Below, piece by piece: positions 49,598 to 58,185 of a stretch of DNA of 64,000 nucleotides; the stretch's first letter is position 1, and every line of letters starts with the position of its first letter. The notes beneath the pieces are model-generated. The model saw nothing but the letters and a program-made list of their open reading frames with translations, had not been told where the DNA came from and did not search any database. This stretch comes from Lachnospira sp. GTDB taxonomy: Bacteria > Bacillota > Clostridia > Lachnospirales > Lachnospiraceae. The translations under genes and the position numbers were made by a program. The DNA lies in the NCBI GenBank assembly GCA_015057605.1, contig SVDX01000001.1, positions 62,001 through 126,000 on the forward strand, read 5' to 3'.

Positions 49598-51214
49598 ATG
49601 AATTTAAAAGGGAAGATAATTGCATTACTATTAGTTATAGTAATAGGGACGATACTACTAAGTGTAGTGGAAGAAAAATTAAATCCGACTGTAAATGAAC
49701 TGACAGTCGACAGAAAACAGCAACACATACAGGCTATGGAGAGTGGTGCAAATCCTTCGATTGGAACAACAACAATAGCAGAAGATGGTACTGTTGGTAA
49801 GAATTTTGTCAGTCATTTACCATTGGTAGTTATAGACATAGGTAATCAAAAAATACCTGTTACAAAGAGATTTGCGCTTAATGAGTATGGCGATGAAATA
49901 ATAGAGCATACAGGTGCAGATCCATATGTAGAGGGTTATATACATCTTATTGATAACCCTGATTATATTAATTCATTGACGGACACAGCGACAATGACTT
50001 CAAATATGAAAATAAAGTATCGTGGAAATACATCACTTACTCTTGAAAAAAAGCAATATGGAATAAAGCTATATAATGAGGATGGTACTAACAGAAGAGA
50101 GTCAGTGCTTGGTATGACAGCTAATAATGATTGGGTACTTAATGGTTCAATGATTGATTCAACTCTTATAAGAAATTATATGTCTTATAATTTGGGAAGT
50201 GTATTTTTTCCATATACAACAGAAGTACGCTATTGTGAGGTCATTTTAAAAAGAGGAGACATTTACAAATATCAGGGCGTTTATCTTATGATGGAAAAGG
50301 TAGAGGAAGGCAACGAGAGAGTTGATTTAAAGGATTATCAAAAGGGCGATGATTTTGTAAGCTACCTTCTTTGCCGAGATAGACAGGATAGTACAGAACT
50401 GCAACTATCTACATATGGCTCAAAGAATAGATTAAGCTATGGTGCTTTGTCAGTCTTATATCCTACTACAGATATATTAGACAGCTATGCACTTGATTAT
50501 ATAACCAAGGATATTGATAACATTGAGAAAATTCTATACTCTGACGATGTACAAATATTTTCGACATGGACAGAGTATTTAGATACACAATCATTTATTG
50601 ATTATTTCGTATTTAACGAAATGATGGGTAATTTCGATGCCGGTGAAAACTCGACTTATATGTATAGAAATCAGAGTGGAAAGCTTTGCATGGGACCGGT
50701 ATGGGATTATGATGGAGCTATGGATAATTATTCGGCAATGCTTTATAATCCACAGCAAATAGTATTTGATGAGCAGCCATGGTTTGACAGGCTCTGCCTT
50801 TCAGAGGTTTATGTTAATGGACTTATAAAACGCTATGGTGAGCTAAGAGGATCTATATTGTCTGCTGAGTATTTAAATGCGTATGTAGATGAAGTAAGCA
50901 GATTTTTAGGAAATGCGGCACTAAGAGAATGGAGCCGTTGGGAGCATGTGTATGGTGTAAATGGTTCATTTGATTCTGAATACGACCAAGATGGATATTC
51001 GGTTGACAGAACGAGAGAGCACTACAATGAAGAGGTGCAACGATTAAAGGATTATTTTTCTATGAAAGAGATTTTTATGGAAGATGGTCTTGAAGAGTTG
51101 CAAGATGATGCTAAAAAAACATCGAATTTCTACGGTCAATATTTAGTAATTATTTTAATATTAGTATTAGTGTGCTCGGCGGTACTTATAAGCAGAAGAA
51201 AGTATTTTAAATAG
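49598..51214 (+). CDS. CotH-like protein of the exopolysaccharide locus
   Basis: The 538-residue protein has an N-terminal membrane anchor (5-25), an extracellular CotH-type domain (MKIKYRGNTSLTLEKKQYGI; NDWVLNGSMIDSTLIRNYM; GPVWDYDGAMDN) and a C-terminal helix (510-530). CotH proteins of spores are atypical kinases, but family members in secreted contexts also serve as scaffolds. Being tethered at both ends outside the membrane is unlike the spore form. Its place between cellulase and acyltransferase suggests a role in polymer attachment or modification, which is inference. Confidence 0.88.
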   Translation: MNLKGKIIALLLVIVIGTILLSVVEEKLNPTVNELTVDRKQQHIQAMESGANPSIGTTTIAEDGTVGKNFVSHLPLVVIDIGNQKIPVTKRFALNEYGDEIIEHTGADPYVEGYIHLIDNPDYINSLTDTATMTSNMKIKYRGNTSLTLEKKQYGIKLYNEDGTNRRESVLGMTANNDWVLNGSMIDSTLIRNYMSYNLGSVFFPYTTEVRYCEVILKRGDIYKYQGVYLMMEKVEEGNERVDLKDYQKGDDFVSYLLCRDRQDSTELQLSTYGSKNRLSYGALSVLYPTTDILDSYALDYITKDIDNIEKILYSDDVQIFSTWTEYLDTQSFIDYFVFNEMMGNFDAGENSTYMYRNQSGKLCMGPVWDYDGAMDNYSAMLYNPQQIVFDEQPWFDRLCLSEVYVNGLIKRYGELRGSILSAEYLNAYVDEVSRFLGNAALREWSRWEHVYGVNGSFDSEYDQDGYSVDRTREHYNEEVQRLKDYFSMKEIFMEDGLEELQDDAKKTSNFYGQYLVIILILVLVCSAVLISRRKYFK

Positions 51215-51225
51215 GAGGGAAACAA

Positions 51226-52671
51226 ATGGTATTTTCAAGCTTAACATTTTTATTATATTTCCTGCCTATTACTATTTCAGTATATTTTCTTTTGGGCTTT
51301 TCTATAAAGTTACAGAATACTTGGCTACTTATAGCCAGCCTTTTCTTCTACGCATGGGGAGAGCCAGTATATGTGCTTATACTGATTGCTTCTGTTATTA
51401 TTAACTACATATTGGGCTTATTTATAGGGAAATATAAGGACAAAAATAAATCTGTTGCCAAGGTATTTATGGTAATAGACGTAGTTGTAAATATAAGTAT
51501 TTTATTTGTATTTAAATATATGGGATTCTTTGTTGGTATTATTAATGGCATAATAGGATTTGAATTGCTTGTAGTACCACAAATAGTACTGCCTATTGGT
51601 ATTTCATTCTTTACCTTCCAGGCACTATCTTATGCGGTTGATGTATATAGAGGCGATGCAAATGTGCAAAAGAACCCATTCTATATGGGACTTTATGTTG
51701 CATTTTTCCCGCAGTTAGTAGCAGGACCTATCGTAAGGTATAAAACCATTGCAGAGTACATAAATAGCCGAAAATTTAATATAGACACCTTTAGCGATGG
51801 TGTATGCAGATTTGCAGTGGGATTAATAAAAAAGGTACTCATTTCAAATACTATCGCTGTAGTGGTTGATAAAATATATTTATTAACAGAAACGGGTGCA
51901 GATTTATATTCAGTGTCAGTAGTAATGGCGTGGACTGGAGCTATTGGATATATGCTTCAGATTTATTATGACTTCTCGGCATATTCGGATATGGCTATTG
52001 GCTTGGGTAAGGTATTTGGATTTGAATTTGAAGAAAACTTTAATTATCCGTATATATCAAAGGGAATCGGTGAATTTTGGCGAAGATGGCATATATCCCT
52101 TGGAACATGGTTTAAGGAATATGTGTATTTCCCATTAGGTGGTTCACGTGTTGATAATCAAGACTTTATGGTTCGTAACACATTCATAGTATGGTTTTTG
52201 ACAGGCCTTTGGCATGGTGCTTCATGGACATTTATTCTATGGGGCTTGTACAATATGATATTCATACTTGTAGAACGTTTACTTGGATTTGAAAAATGGA
52301 AAAATTATTTTGGCTTAAAGTACTTATACAGCAACCTTATAGTGCTCTTTGGATGGGTGCTGTTTAGAGCTGAAAGCTTGTATGTTATGAGAGAATTTTT
52401 TGCTAATATGTTTGGTGTAAATGGCAATAAATTTGTAGATGCTACATCAATTATGATATTAAAGGAATATTGGATGGTTTATATACCGGCTATAATCTTT
52501 AGTGCACCAATAGCTAAAATGCTTAGAACGAAGCTTTTAAATCATGATAGGCTTATAGTTAGAGGCACGTGCAAAGTGGCATATGTGCTATTGTTAGCAT
52601 TAGGTATTACGGTTACAATGCTTTGTCTTATCAGAGGCGGATATAATCCATTTATTTACTTTAATTTCTAA
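51226..52671 (+). CDS. MBOAT-family O-acyltransferase (AlgI/DltB-like)
   Basis: The 481-residue protein has about 11 membrane helices and MBOAT landmarks: PIGISFFTFQALSY, YDFSAYSDMAIGLGKVFGF, GEFWRRWHISLGTWFKEYV and the catalytic His330 in LWHGASWTFILWG. It transfers acyl (likely acetyl) groups across the membrane to extracellular glycans. It partners with the AlgJ-like protein encoded 10 bp downstream. AGGAGGG precedes the ATG. Presence in the locus implies an acetylated polysaccharide. Confidence 0.94.
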   Translation: MVFSSLTFLLYFLPITISVYFLLGFSIKLQNTWLLIASLFFYAWGEPVYVLILIASVIINYILGLFIGKYKDKNKSVAKVFMVIDVVVNISILFVFKYMGFFVGIINGIIGFELLVVPQIVLPIGISFFTFQALSYAVDVYRGDANVQKNPFYMGLYVAFFPQLVAGPIVRYKTIAEYINSRKFNIDTFSDGVCRFAVGLIKKVLISNTIAVVVDKIYLLTETGADLYSVSVVMAWTGAIGYMLQIYYDFSAYSDMAIGLGKVFGFEFEENFNYPYISKGIGEFWRRWHISLGTWFKEYVYFPLGGSRVDNQDFMVRNTFIVWFLTGLWHGASWTFILWGLYNMIFILVERLLGFEKWKNYFGLKYLYSNLIVLFGWVLFRAESLYVMREFFANMFGVNGNKFVDATSIMILKEYWMVYIPAIIFSAPIAKMLRTKLLNHDRLIVRGTCKVAYVLLLALGITVTMLCLIRGGYNPFIYFNF

Positions 52672-52681
52672 GAGGAGAATT

Positions 52682-53884
52682 ATGAAAAATAGAAAAATAG
52701 AAAATTACATATTTTCAGTAATATTTTTTGTGGCTATGTTTGCATTTGCAATATTATCGGCACTGCAGACGGTACCAGAGTTAAAAAAAGTGCTTGAAGA
52801 TGTTACAGAGGAGAACAAATCGGAATTAGTAAATTCTGTAGATACCTGTATAAATGAGAACGTATATATGCGATACGAGTGCGTAGAAATGTACGGGACT
52901 CTTAACAGACTTCTTGGTAAAAAAGAAATTAACGGCTTTGATTATGCAGTAGATAAAAATGGCTCATACAACTCAGTAAACTTCTGGCTTTTAACGGAGC
53001 TTGATGCTGCACAAAGATATGCACAGCAGTTATTGATGTTAAAGGAAGAAGCGGAGGATGAAGGTGCAGAGTTTGTCTTTCTTGCATTTCCTAACAAGTA
53101 TAATGAAAAATGGTGTGAGGGCTACGAAGGCATACCATACAATGGCTATAATGAGATGATGGATCAGCTACTTTTGTGGAACAGAAGATATGGTATTAAC
53201 TATATAGATTATCGTGAAATGCTTGCAAATAAAGGGCTTAGCTTTGAGGAAATGTTCTACAGGACAGATCACCACTGGAATGCGATGACAGCATTTTATG
53301 CTTTTGAAGAATTAGTGGGTTATATGAATGAGAAATTTGATGCAGAGCTTGATAGTGATGGCTATTACAGAGATATCAGAAATTATAATGTTGAAATATT
53401 AGAAAAATCATTTTTAGGCTCATCAGGAAGAAAGGCAGGAATAGCCTTTGGAAATCAGGAGCTTGAGGATTTTCACAAGATAGTACCTAAATTCAATAGA
53501 AGTATTACCTTGAATGGAAAAACTGGCGGTTATTTGGATACGGTGTTGCTTGAAAAAAGATTGGAAAAAGGAATAATATATGAAAGCGATATGTATAGCT
53601 TTTATATGGATGGCGTTTCTGCAAAAGAAATAATTATCAATAATGATAATCTAGATGGACCAAAGATTCTTTTTATAAGAGATTCATATGCGTCTCCACT
53701 GATTGTAGATATGATTCCGCTGTGTAGCCAGATAGACTGCATTTGGGGTAAATATGCAACAGATGAAGTAGTAAAAGATATTGTGAATAAAGGAAATTAT
53801 GATTACGTGTTAGTAGGCTACTATACAGAAAATCTTAACGATGAATTTTTCCAGTTTTATGTTAATGATTATCCGGAGGAATAG
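52682..53884 (+). CDS. AlgJ/AlgX-like SGNH-fold acetylation protein
   Basis: One N-terminal membrane anchor (10-27) precedes an extracellular domain. The family motif TDHHWNA (Asp196-His197-His198) provides the catalytic Asp/His pair, with the Ser nucleophile probably in FIRDSYASPL near residue 338. Such proteins move acetyl groups delivered by the MBOAT protein onto the polymer. GAGGAG precedes the ATG; the VTC gene starts 1 bp after its stop. Coupling to the MBOAT gene is typical of alginate, cellulose and pseudocellulosic loci. Confidence 0.9.
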   Translation: MKNRKIENYIFSVIFFVAMFAFAILSALQTVPELKKVLEDVTEENKSELVNSVDTCINENVYMRYECVEMYGTLNRLLGKKEINGFDYAVDKNGSYNSVNFWLLTELDAAQRYAQQLLMLKEEAEDEGAEFVFLAFPNKYNEKWCEGYEGIPYNGYNEMMDQLLLWNRRYGINYIDYREMLANKGLSFEEMFYRTDHHWNAMTAFYAFEELVGYMNEKFDAELDSDGYYRDIRNYNVEILEKSFLGSSGRKAGIAFGNQELEDFHKIVPKFNRSITLNGKTGGYLDTVLLEKRLEKGIIYESDMYSFYMDGVSAKEIIINNDNLDGPKILFIRDSYASPLIVDMIPLCSQIDCIWGKYATDEVVKDIVNKGNYDYVLVGYYTENLNDEFFQFYVNDYPEE

Positions 53885-53885
53885 T

Positions 53886-54584
53886 ATGTTAGATATACTT
53901 AGAGAAGAGAAAAAATATGTACTTCCTTTATTTAGACTTATGTACATAAAGGGACAGTTAGAGGCCACTCTGCACGGGGATGCCTTTAATGGAACAAAGC
54001 CTTATATGGTTAGATCCTTATACTTTGATTCGGTATATGATGTGGATTATAACGAGAAGGATATGGGCTTAAATGATAGAAAGAAAATACGATTGCGAAT
54101 ATATGATACAGATGCAACAAAGGCAAAGCTTGAATATAAGGCAAAGAGTGGTTCGATGCAGCATAAGCAGTCAATAACTATTGCGCGTGAGGATGCAATA
54201 GAAATGACAAAGGGAAAATATGATGTGCTGTTAAAATATGATGAAGAGCTGGCTGGTTTTTTGTATCGAAAAATGACAATGGAAGCGTATATACCAAGAT
54301 GTGTTGTGCAGTATGACAGAATTGCATTTGCTACAGGTGAAAACAATACAAGAATTACCTTAGATATGAACATTTCATCTAATGAAGGCAATTTTGATAT
54401 ATTTGATAAGAATTTACAACTGTATCCTGTTATGAACATGGATAAAGCAATACTTGAGGTAAAATATAACAGATTTTTACTTGGTTATGTAAAGAGAGTG
54501 CTACAGTCAGTAGATATGGTAGAAATGTCTGCGAGCAAGTATTGTATGGCGCGAAAGTACGGGCTTGGAGGTGAATGCTTATGA
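53886..54584 (+). CDS. VTC-domain polyphosphate polymerase-like protein
   Basis: The 232-residue protein is a VTC/CYTH-type tunnel domain: basic pocket residues in YMVRSLYFDS, RKKIRLRIYD, KLEYKAK, YDRIAFA and AILEVKYNRFL. Eukaryotic VTC4 makes polyphosphate from ATP at such a site. GGAGG and the start at 53886 follow the AlgJ-like stop by 1 bp. The next gene, DUF4956, is a frequent genomic partner and overlaps it by 4 bp. Its role in an exopolysaccharide locus is unresolved. Confidence 0.9.
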   Translation: MLDILREEKKYVLPLFRLMYIKGQLEATLHGDAFNGTKPYMVRSLYFDSVYDVDYNEKDMGLNDRKKIRLRIYDTDATKAKLEYKAKSGSMQHKQSITIAREDAIEMTKGKYDVLLKYDEELAGFLYRKMTMEAYIPRCVVQYDRIAFATGENNTRITLDMNISSNEGNFDIFDKNLQLYPVMNMDKAILEVKYNRFLLGYVKRVLQSVDMVEMSASKYCMARKYGLGGECL

Positions 54585-55210
54585 AAGATTTATCGAATTT
54601 GCTGCTGACATTATTATCTTCTGGTTTATGGGGGATGATAATAGCTGGCTTATACAAATATAGTCATTCAAGAGCAATTTTTCCAAAGAGAATGCAGACA
54701 TCATTGATTATATATTCTGTGATTTCGGCATTAATGCTGTATCTTGACTTTAGTGTTGGCGGAATAGCGCTTATTGGTGCGGTTACACTTATGAGATTTA
54801 GAAATCCCATAAAGGACCATAGAGATGTATTGTACGTATTTTTGGCAGTAGCGAGTGGCTTTGCATGTGCAACTCATCAATTCTTACTATTAGCTGTGTG
54901 CGTTGTAGTCGTGATGGTTTGTATGATGGTTACGGGTGCATTTCGTAATGAAAATCGTATTTTACTTGTAGTAAGAGCTGAGGCTACGCAAGAGGAAGAA
55001 TTAATAGAGCATATAATGCAGACAAGCAATGACTTTTTAAAAATGCTTTATAATAATTCGACTGATGACTATACAGAATTTATATATGAGGTAAAAAATA
55101 AGTGCGGAGATAAGATTGCATGGTGCGAAAAATTCAAACGCCGCTTATATGACACTAAGAATATAAAGGAGATTAATATTCTACATCAGATGGATGATAT
55201 AGGAATATAA
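54581..55210 (+). CDS. DUF4956 membrane protein, first copy
   Basis: The roughly 209-residue protein has four N-terminal helices (about 8-27, 42-68, 82-112 region) with the family's VTLMRFRNPIKDHRDV between helices. A cytoplasmic alpha/beta domain follows from about 128 (RILLVVRAEATQEEELI). The ATG overlaps the VTC stop (ATGA), so translation is coupled; GGAGGTGA is the ribosome binding site. DUF4956 proteins accompany VTC proteins in many genomes. Function unknown; a second copy lies after the synthase. Confidence 0.88.
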   Translation: MKDLSNLLLTLLSSGLWGMIIAGLYKYSHSRAIFPKRMQTSLIIYSVISALMLYLDFSVGGIALIGAVTLMRFRNPIKDHRDVLYVFLAVASGFACATHQFLLLAVCVVVVMVCMMVTGAFRNENRILLVVRAEATQEEELIEHIMQTSNDFLKMLYNNSTDDYTEFIYEVKNKCGDKIAWCEKFKRRLYDTKNIKEINILHQMDDIGI

Positions 55211-55227
55211 AATAAGGTGAGGAAAAT

Positions 55228-57483
55228 ATGAAAAAGAAAAATTGGAGAAAAAATATAGTAGTTACATTGGCCATTATAATGTTAATGGTGTATCTTATAT
55301 GGCGTACATTTTTTACTTTGCCAATTGGCTATGGCGCAGTAACATTAGCGTGTGGTATATTAATGCTTTTATGCGAGGCTGCGACTGGCTTAGAAAATAT
55401 ATTACATCTATTTATGGCAACAAATGTATATGAACCTGAATTACCATATATACCAAAAGACTGGTACCCAGATGTAGATGTATTTATTGCAACACATAAT
55501 GAACCGGAAGAATTGTTGTATAAAACGGTAAATGGTTGTGTACATATGGACTATCCGGATAAGAGCAAGGTACATATTTGGATATGCGATGATGGCAATA
55601 GAGAAAGTATGGCACAGCTTGCTAAGAAAATGGGTGTAGGCTACTTTGGACTTGCCAATAACAAGCTTGCAAAGGCCGGAAATTTAAATAATGCACTATC
55701 AAAAACAAGTGGAACGCTTATTGCAACCTTTGATGCAGATATGATTCCGACACATGATTTTTTGATGAAAACAGTACCATATTTCTTCCTTCCTAAGGTA
55801 AAAAAGCTTAAAAATGGCACCTGGGTTGCAAGAAAAGAGGATGAAATAGACAAGGATTATAAGATTGGATTTATACAGACACCACAAAACTTTTATAATC
55901 CAGATTTGTTCCAGTTTAATTTGTATTCAGAAAATAAGATTCCAAATGAGCAGGACTACTTCTTTAAAGAAGTAAATGTAAACAGAAATAAGACAAATAC
56001 TCCTATATACGCGGGTTCTAATACACTTATATCAAGAGAAGCCTTAGAGCTTGTTGGAGGAATTGCAACAGGTACAATTACAGAGGATTTTGAAACAGGT
56101 ATAAAAATTCAAAACGAAGGCTACAAATGCTATGCAACCTCAACAGTACTTGCACATGGTTTAACACCAACAACCATTGATGCGCTTATAAAACAACGTG
56201 AACGTTGGGCAAGAGGCTGTATATATTCACTGCGTAGAACTAAGCTGTGGAATCAAAGAAAAATGTCATTTAAGGCAAAGCTTAGCTACTATTCGTGCGA
56301 ATTGTATTGGTGGTCATTCTTTAGACGATTTGTGTTCGTGTTAGCGCCAATTATATTTGTACTATTCAATGTACCGGTTATTATTAGTGGCGTATGGGGA
56401 ATGTTTATCGTATGGCTGCCATCATACCTGATGATGATGATTGCAACCAAAACAGTATCAAGTAAAATAAGAAATCCAAAATGGAGTATTATTATTGATA
56501 CGATTATGTACCCATATCTTGTAGTGCCTATATGTAAAGAGGCGCTGGGTATAAGAAAAACACAATTTGATGTTACAGAAAAGAAGAGAGCTACGATAGA
56601 AGAAAGAGATTTGTCATTGGCAATTCCGCACATTATCCTTTCGATATGTTCAATATTTGCCATAATTGTAGCGGTATACCAAATAATACAATATGAAAGC
56701 GTTGGACCGATTATTATTTTATTCTGGTTATTAGTAAACTTCAATGCACTTATCATGAGCGTATTCTTTATGCTTGGAAGAACTAATAAGCGTATGACAG
56801 AGAGATATTTAGCAAGCCTGCCAATTATATTAGAGGTACAAGAAGACATAATGGCAAGAACATATGATATTTCAGAAACAGGCTTTTCAGTAAATATGGA
56901 TAGACCAGTGCTTTTGCCAACAGACGAAGATATACCAACAATAATATATGGTGAGCGTTACAAGGCAAATCTAAAGGCGAAAATAGTTCATACTAAGCAG
57001 ATAGGTGATGTATGGCGATATAGCTTTGAAATCACAGAATTAGATGAGAAAAATAAAAAAGAATACTTCCAGTTAGTATATGACAGAGAGCCTTCGCTTC
57101 CTGAAATAATAGACTCAACAGATAGCATATTTGAAAACTACAAGGTAAATATTAATAAGCGCGGAATCAGTGAACGTACTGAAGCAAGCAAGAGAACAAC
57201 ACAGCGTATCGAGCTTGAGAGAATATTCTTAGCGGATAACGGTGGAAAATATTTAGTAGACGATTATAATTTCAAATATGTGCTTATAAAGGATGCAGAT
57301 AACAAAGAATATCCAAAGGAAATGCGCCTGTATCCAGATGCAGATAACAAAGAAATTGCATTTGAATTAGAGCTTGAAAGAATGATATCAGAGGATAAAT
57401 ATTTATACTACATAAAGAATTACGATGATATTTCATACGATAAACAATTTAACGAAATACTCGATAAGTGGATAGAAAAATAG
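55228..57483 (+). CDS. BcsA-type cellulose/beta-glucan synthase with PilZ domain
   Basis: The 751-residue GT2 enzyme has two N-terminal helices, catalytic motifs ICDDGNRE, TFDADMIP, TEDFETG and QRERWARGC, and further helices around 370-510. A PilZ domain contains RMTER (about 520-524) and DISETG (547-552), the RxxxR and DxSxxG elements that bind cyclic di-GMP. It polymerises and exports a beta-1,4-linked glucan from UDP-glucose. A further 130-residue C-terminal extension (from about 620) is not part of PilZ. No BcsB is present, as in other Gram-positive loci. Confidence 0.94.
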   Translation: MKKKNWRKNIVVTLAIIMLMVYLIWRTFFTLPIGYGAVTLACGILMLLCEAATGLENILHLFMATNVYEPELPYIPKDWYPDVDVFIATHNEPEELLYKTVNGCVHMDYPDKSKVHIWICDDGNRESMAQLAKKMGVGYFGLANNKLAKAGNLNNALSKTSGTLIATFDADMIPTHDFLMKTVPYFFLPKVKKLKNGTWVARKEDEIDKDYKIGFIQTPQNFYNPDLFQFNLYSENKIPNEQDYFFKEVNVNRNKTNTPIYAGSNTLISREALELVGGIATGTITEDFETGIKIQNEGYKCYATSTVLAHGLTPTTIDALIKQRERWARGCIYSLRRTKLWNQRKMSFKAKLSYYSCELYWWSFFRRFVFVLAPIIFVLFNVPVIISGVWGMFIVWLPSYLMMMIATKTVSSKIRNPKWSIIIDTIMYPYLVVPICKEALGIRKTQFDVTEKKRATIEERDLSLAIPHIILSICSIFAIIVAVYQIIQYESVGPIIILFWLLVNFNALIMSVFFMLGRTNKRMTERYLASLPIILEVQEDIMARTYDISETGFSVNMDRPVLLPTDEDIPTIIYGERYKANLKAKIVHTKQIGDVWRYSFEITELDEKNKKEYFQLVYDREPSLPEIIDSTDSIFENYKVNINKRGISERTEASKRTTQRIELERIFLADNGGKYLVDDYNFKYVLIKDADNKEYPKEMRLYPDADNKEIAFELELERMISEDKYLYYIKNYDDISYDKQFNEILDKWIEK

Positions 57484-57505
57484 AAACGAAAGGAACTATG
57501 CAAAA

Positions 57506-58180
57506 ATGAAACAGGATATATTAGAAATGTTGAGCAAAAGCTCGACAACGCTTAGTACACAGGAAATTATCACAAATTTTGTGGTTGCATTAGTGTTAGG
57601 AATGGTTATATACATTTCTTACAGAACCTCACACACAAGAGTAACTTATAGCAGGAGATTTAACGTATCCTTGCTTATGCTTACAATGGTAACAACATTA
57701 GTTATGAGTGTAATTGGTAACAATATAGCATTGTCACTTGGTATGGTTGGTGCGTTATCTATCGTGCGTTTCCGTACAGCTGTAAAAGATCCAAGAGACA
57801 CAGCTTATATCTTCTGGTGTATCGCTATCGGTATTTGCTGTGGCGTAACAGAATACATAATCGCAAGCATCGGTACAGCATGCATATTTGTACTTTTGGT
57901 TCTATTTGGCTTAGCTCAGGACAACCTAAGATACTTACTTGTTATAAGAGGTGCCAGACAAAGTGAAGCAGCAATTATCGCAACTGTAAAAGAATATTAT
58001 CGTAACAAGGCAGTTTTAAAGGTAAATAACTCAACATTAGATACAACAGAGTTTATATTTGAAGTGCCACAAAAAATCGTAAAGGCTAATAAAAACGAAG
58101 AAAATATAACAGAGGTTTTATATAAGCTTGAAAATATAACAGCTGTTAACTTGATAGCTCAAAGCGACGAGATGAGATAA
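57506..58180 (+). CDS. DUF4956 membrane protein, second copy
   Basis: The 224-residue protein repeats the layout of the copy at 54581: helices at about 24-40, 55-75, 95-130 with SLGMVGALSIVRFRTAVKDP between, then a cytoplasmic domain (LRYLLVIRGARQSEAAII). The two copies diverge strongly in sequence outside the RFR motif. It directly follows the synthase (22 bp) with AAAGGAAC before the ATG, and may form a membrane complex with it. Having two paralogs around one synthase is notable. Confidence 0.88.
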   Translation: MKQDILEMLSKSSTTLSTQEIITNFVVALVLGMVIYISYRTSHTRVTYSRRFNVSLLMLTMVTTLVMSVIGNNIALSLGMVGALSIVRFRTAVKDPRDTAYIFWCIAIGICCGVTEYIIASIGTACIFVLLVLFGLAQDNLRYLLVIRGARQSEAAIIATVKEYYRNKAVLKVNNSTLDTTEFIFEVPQKIVKANKNEENITEVLYKLENITAVNLIAQSDEMR

Positions 58181-58185
58181 TATTT

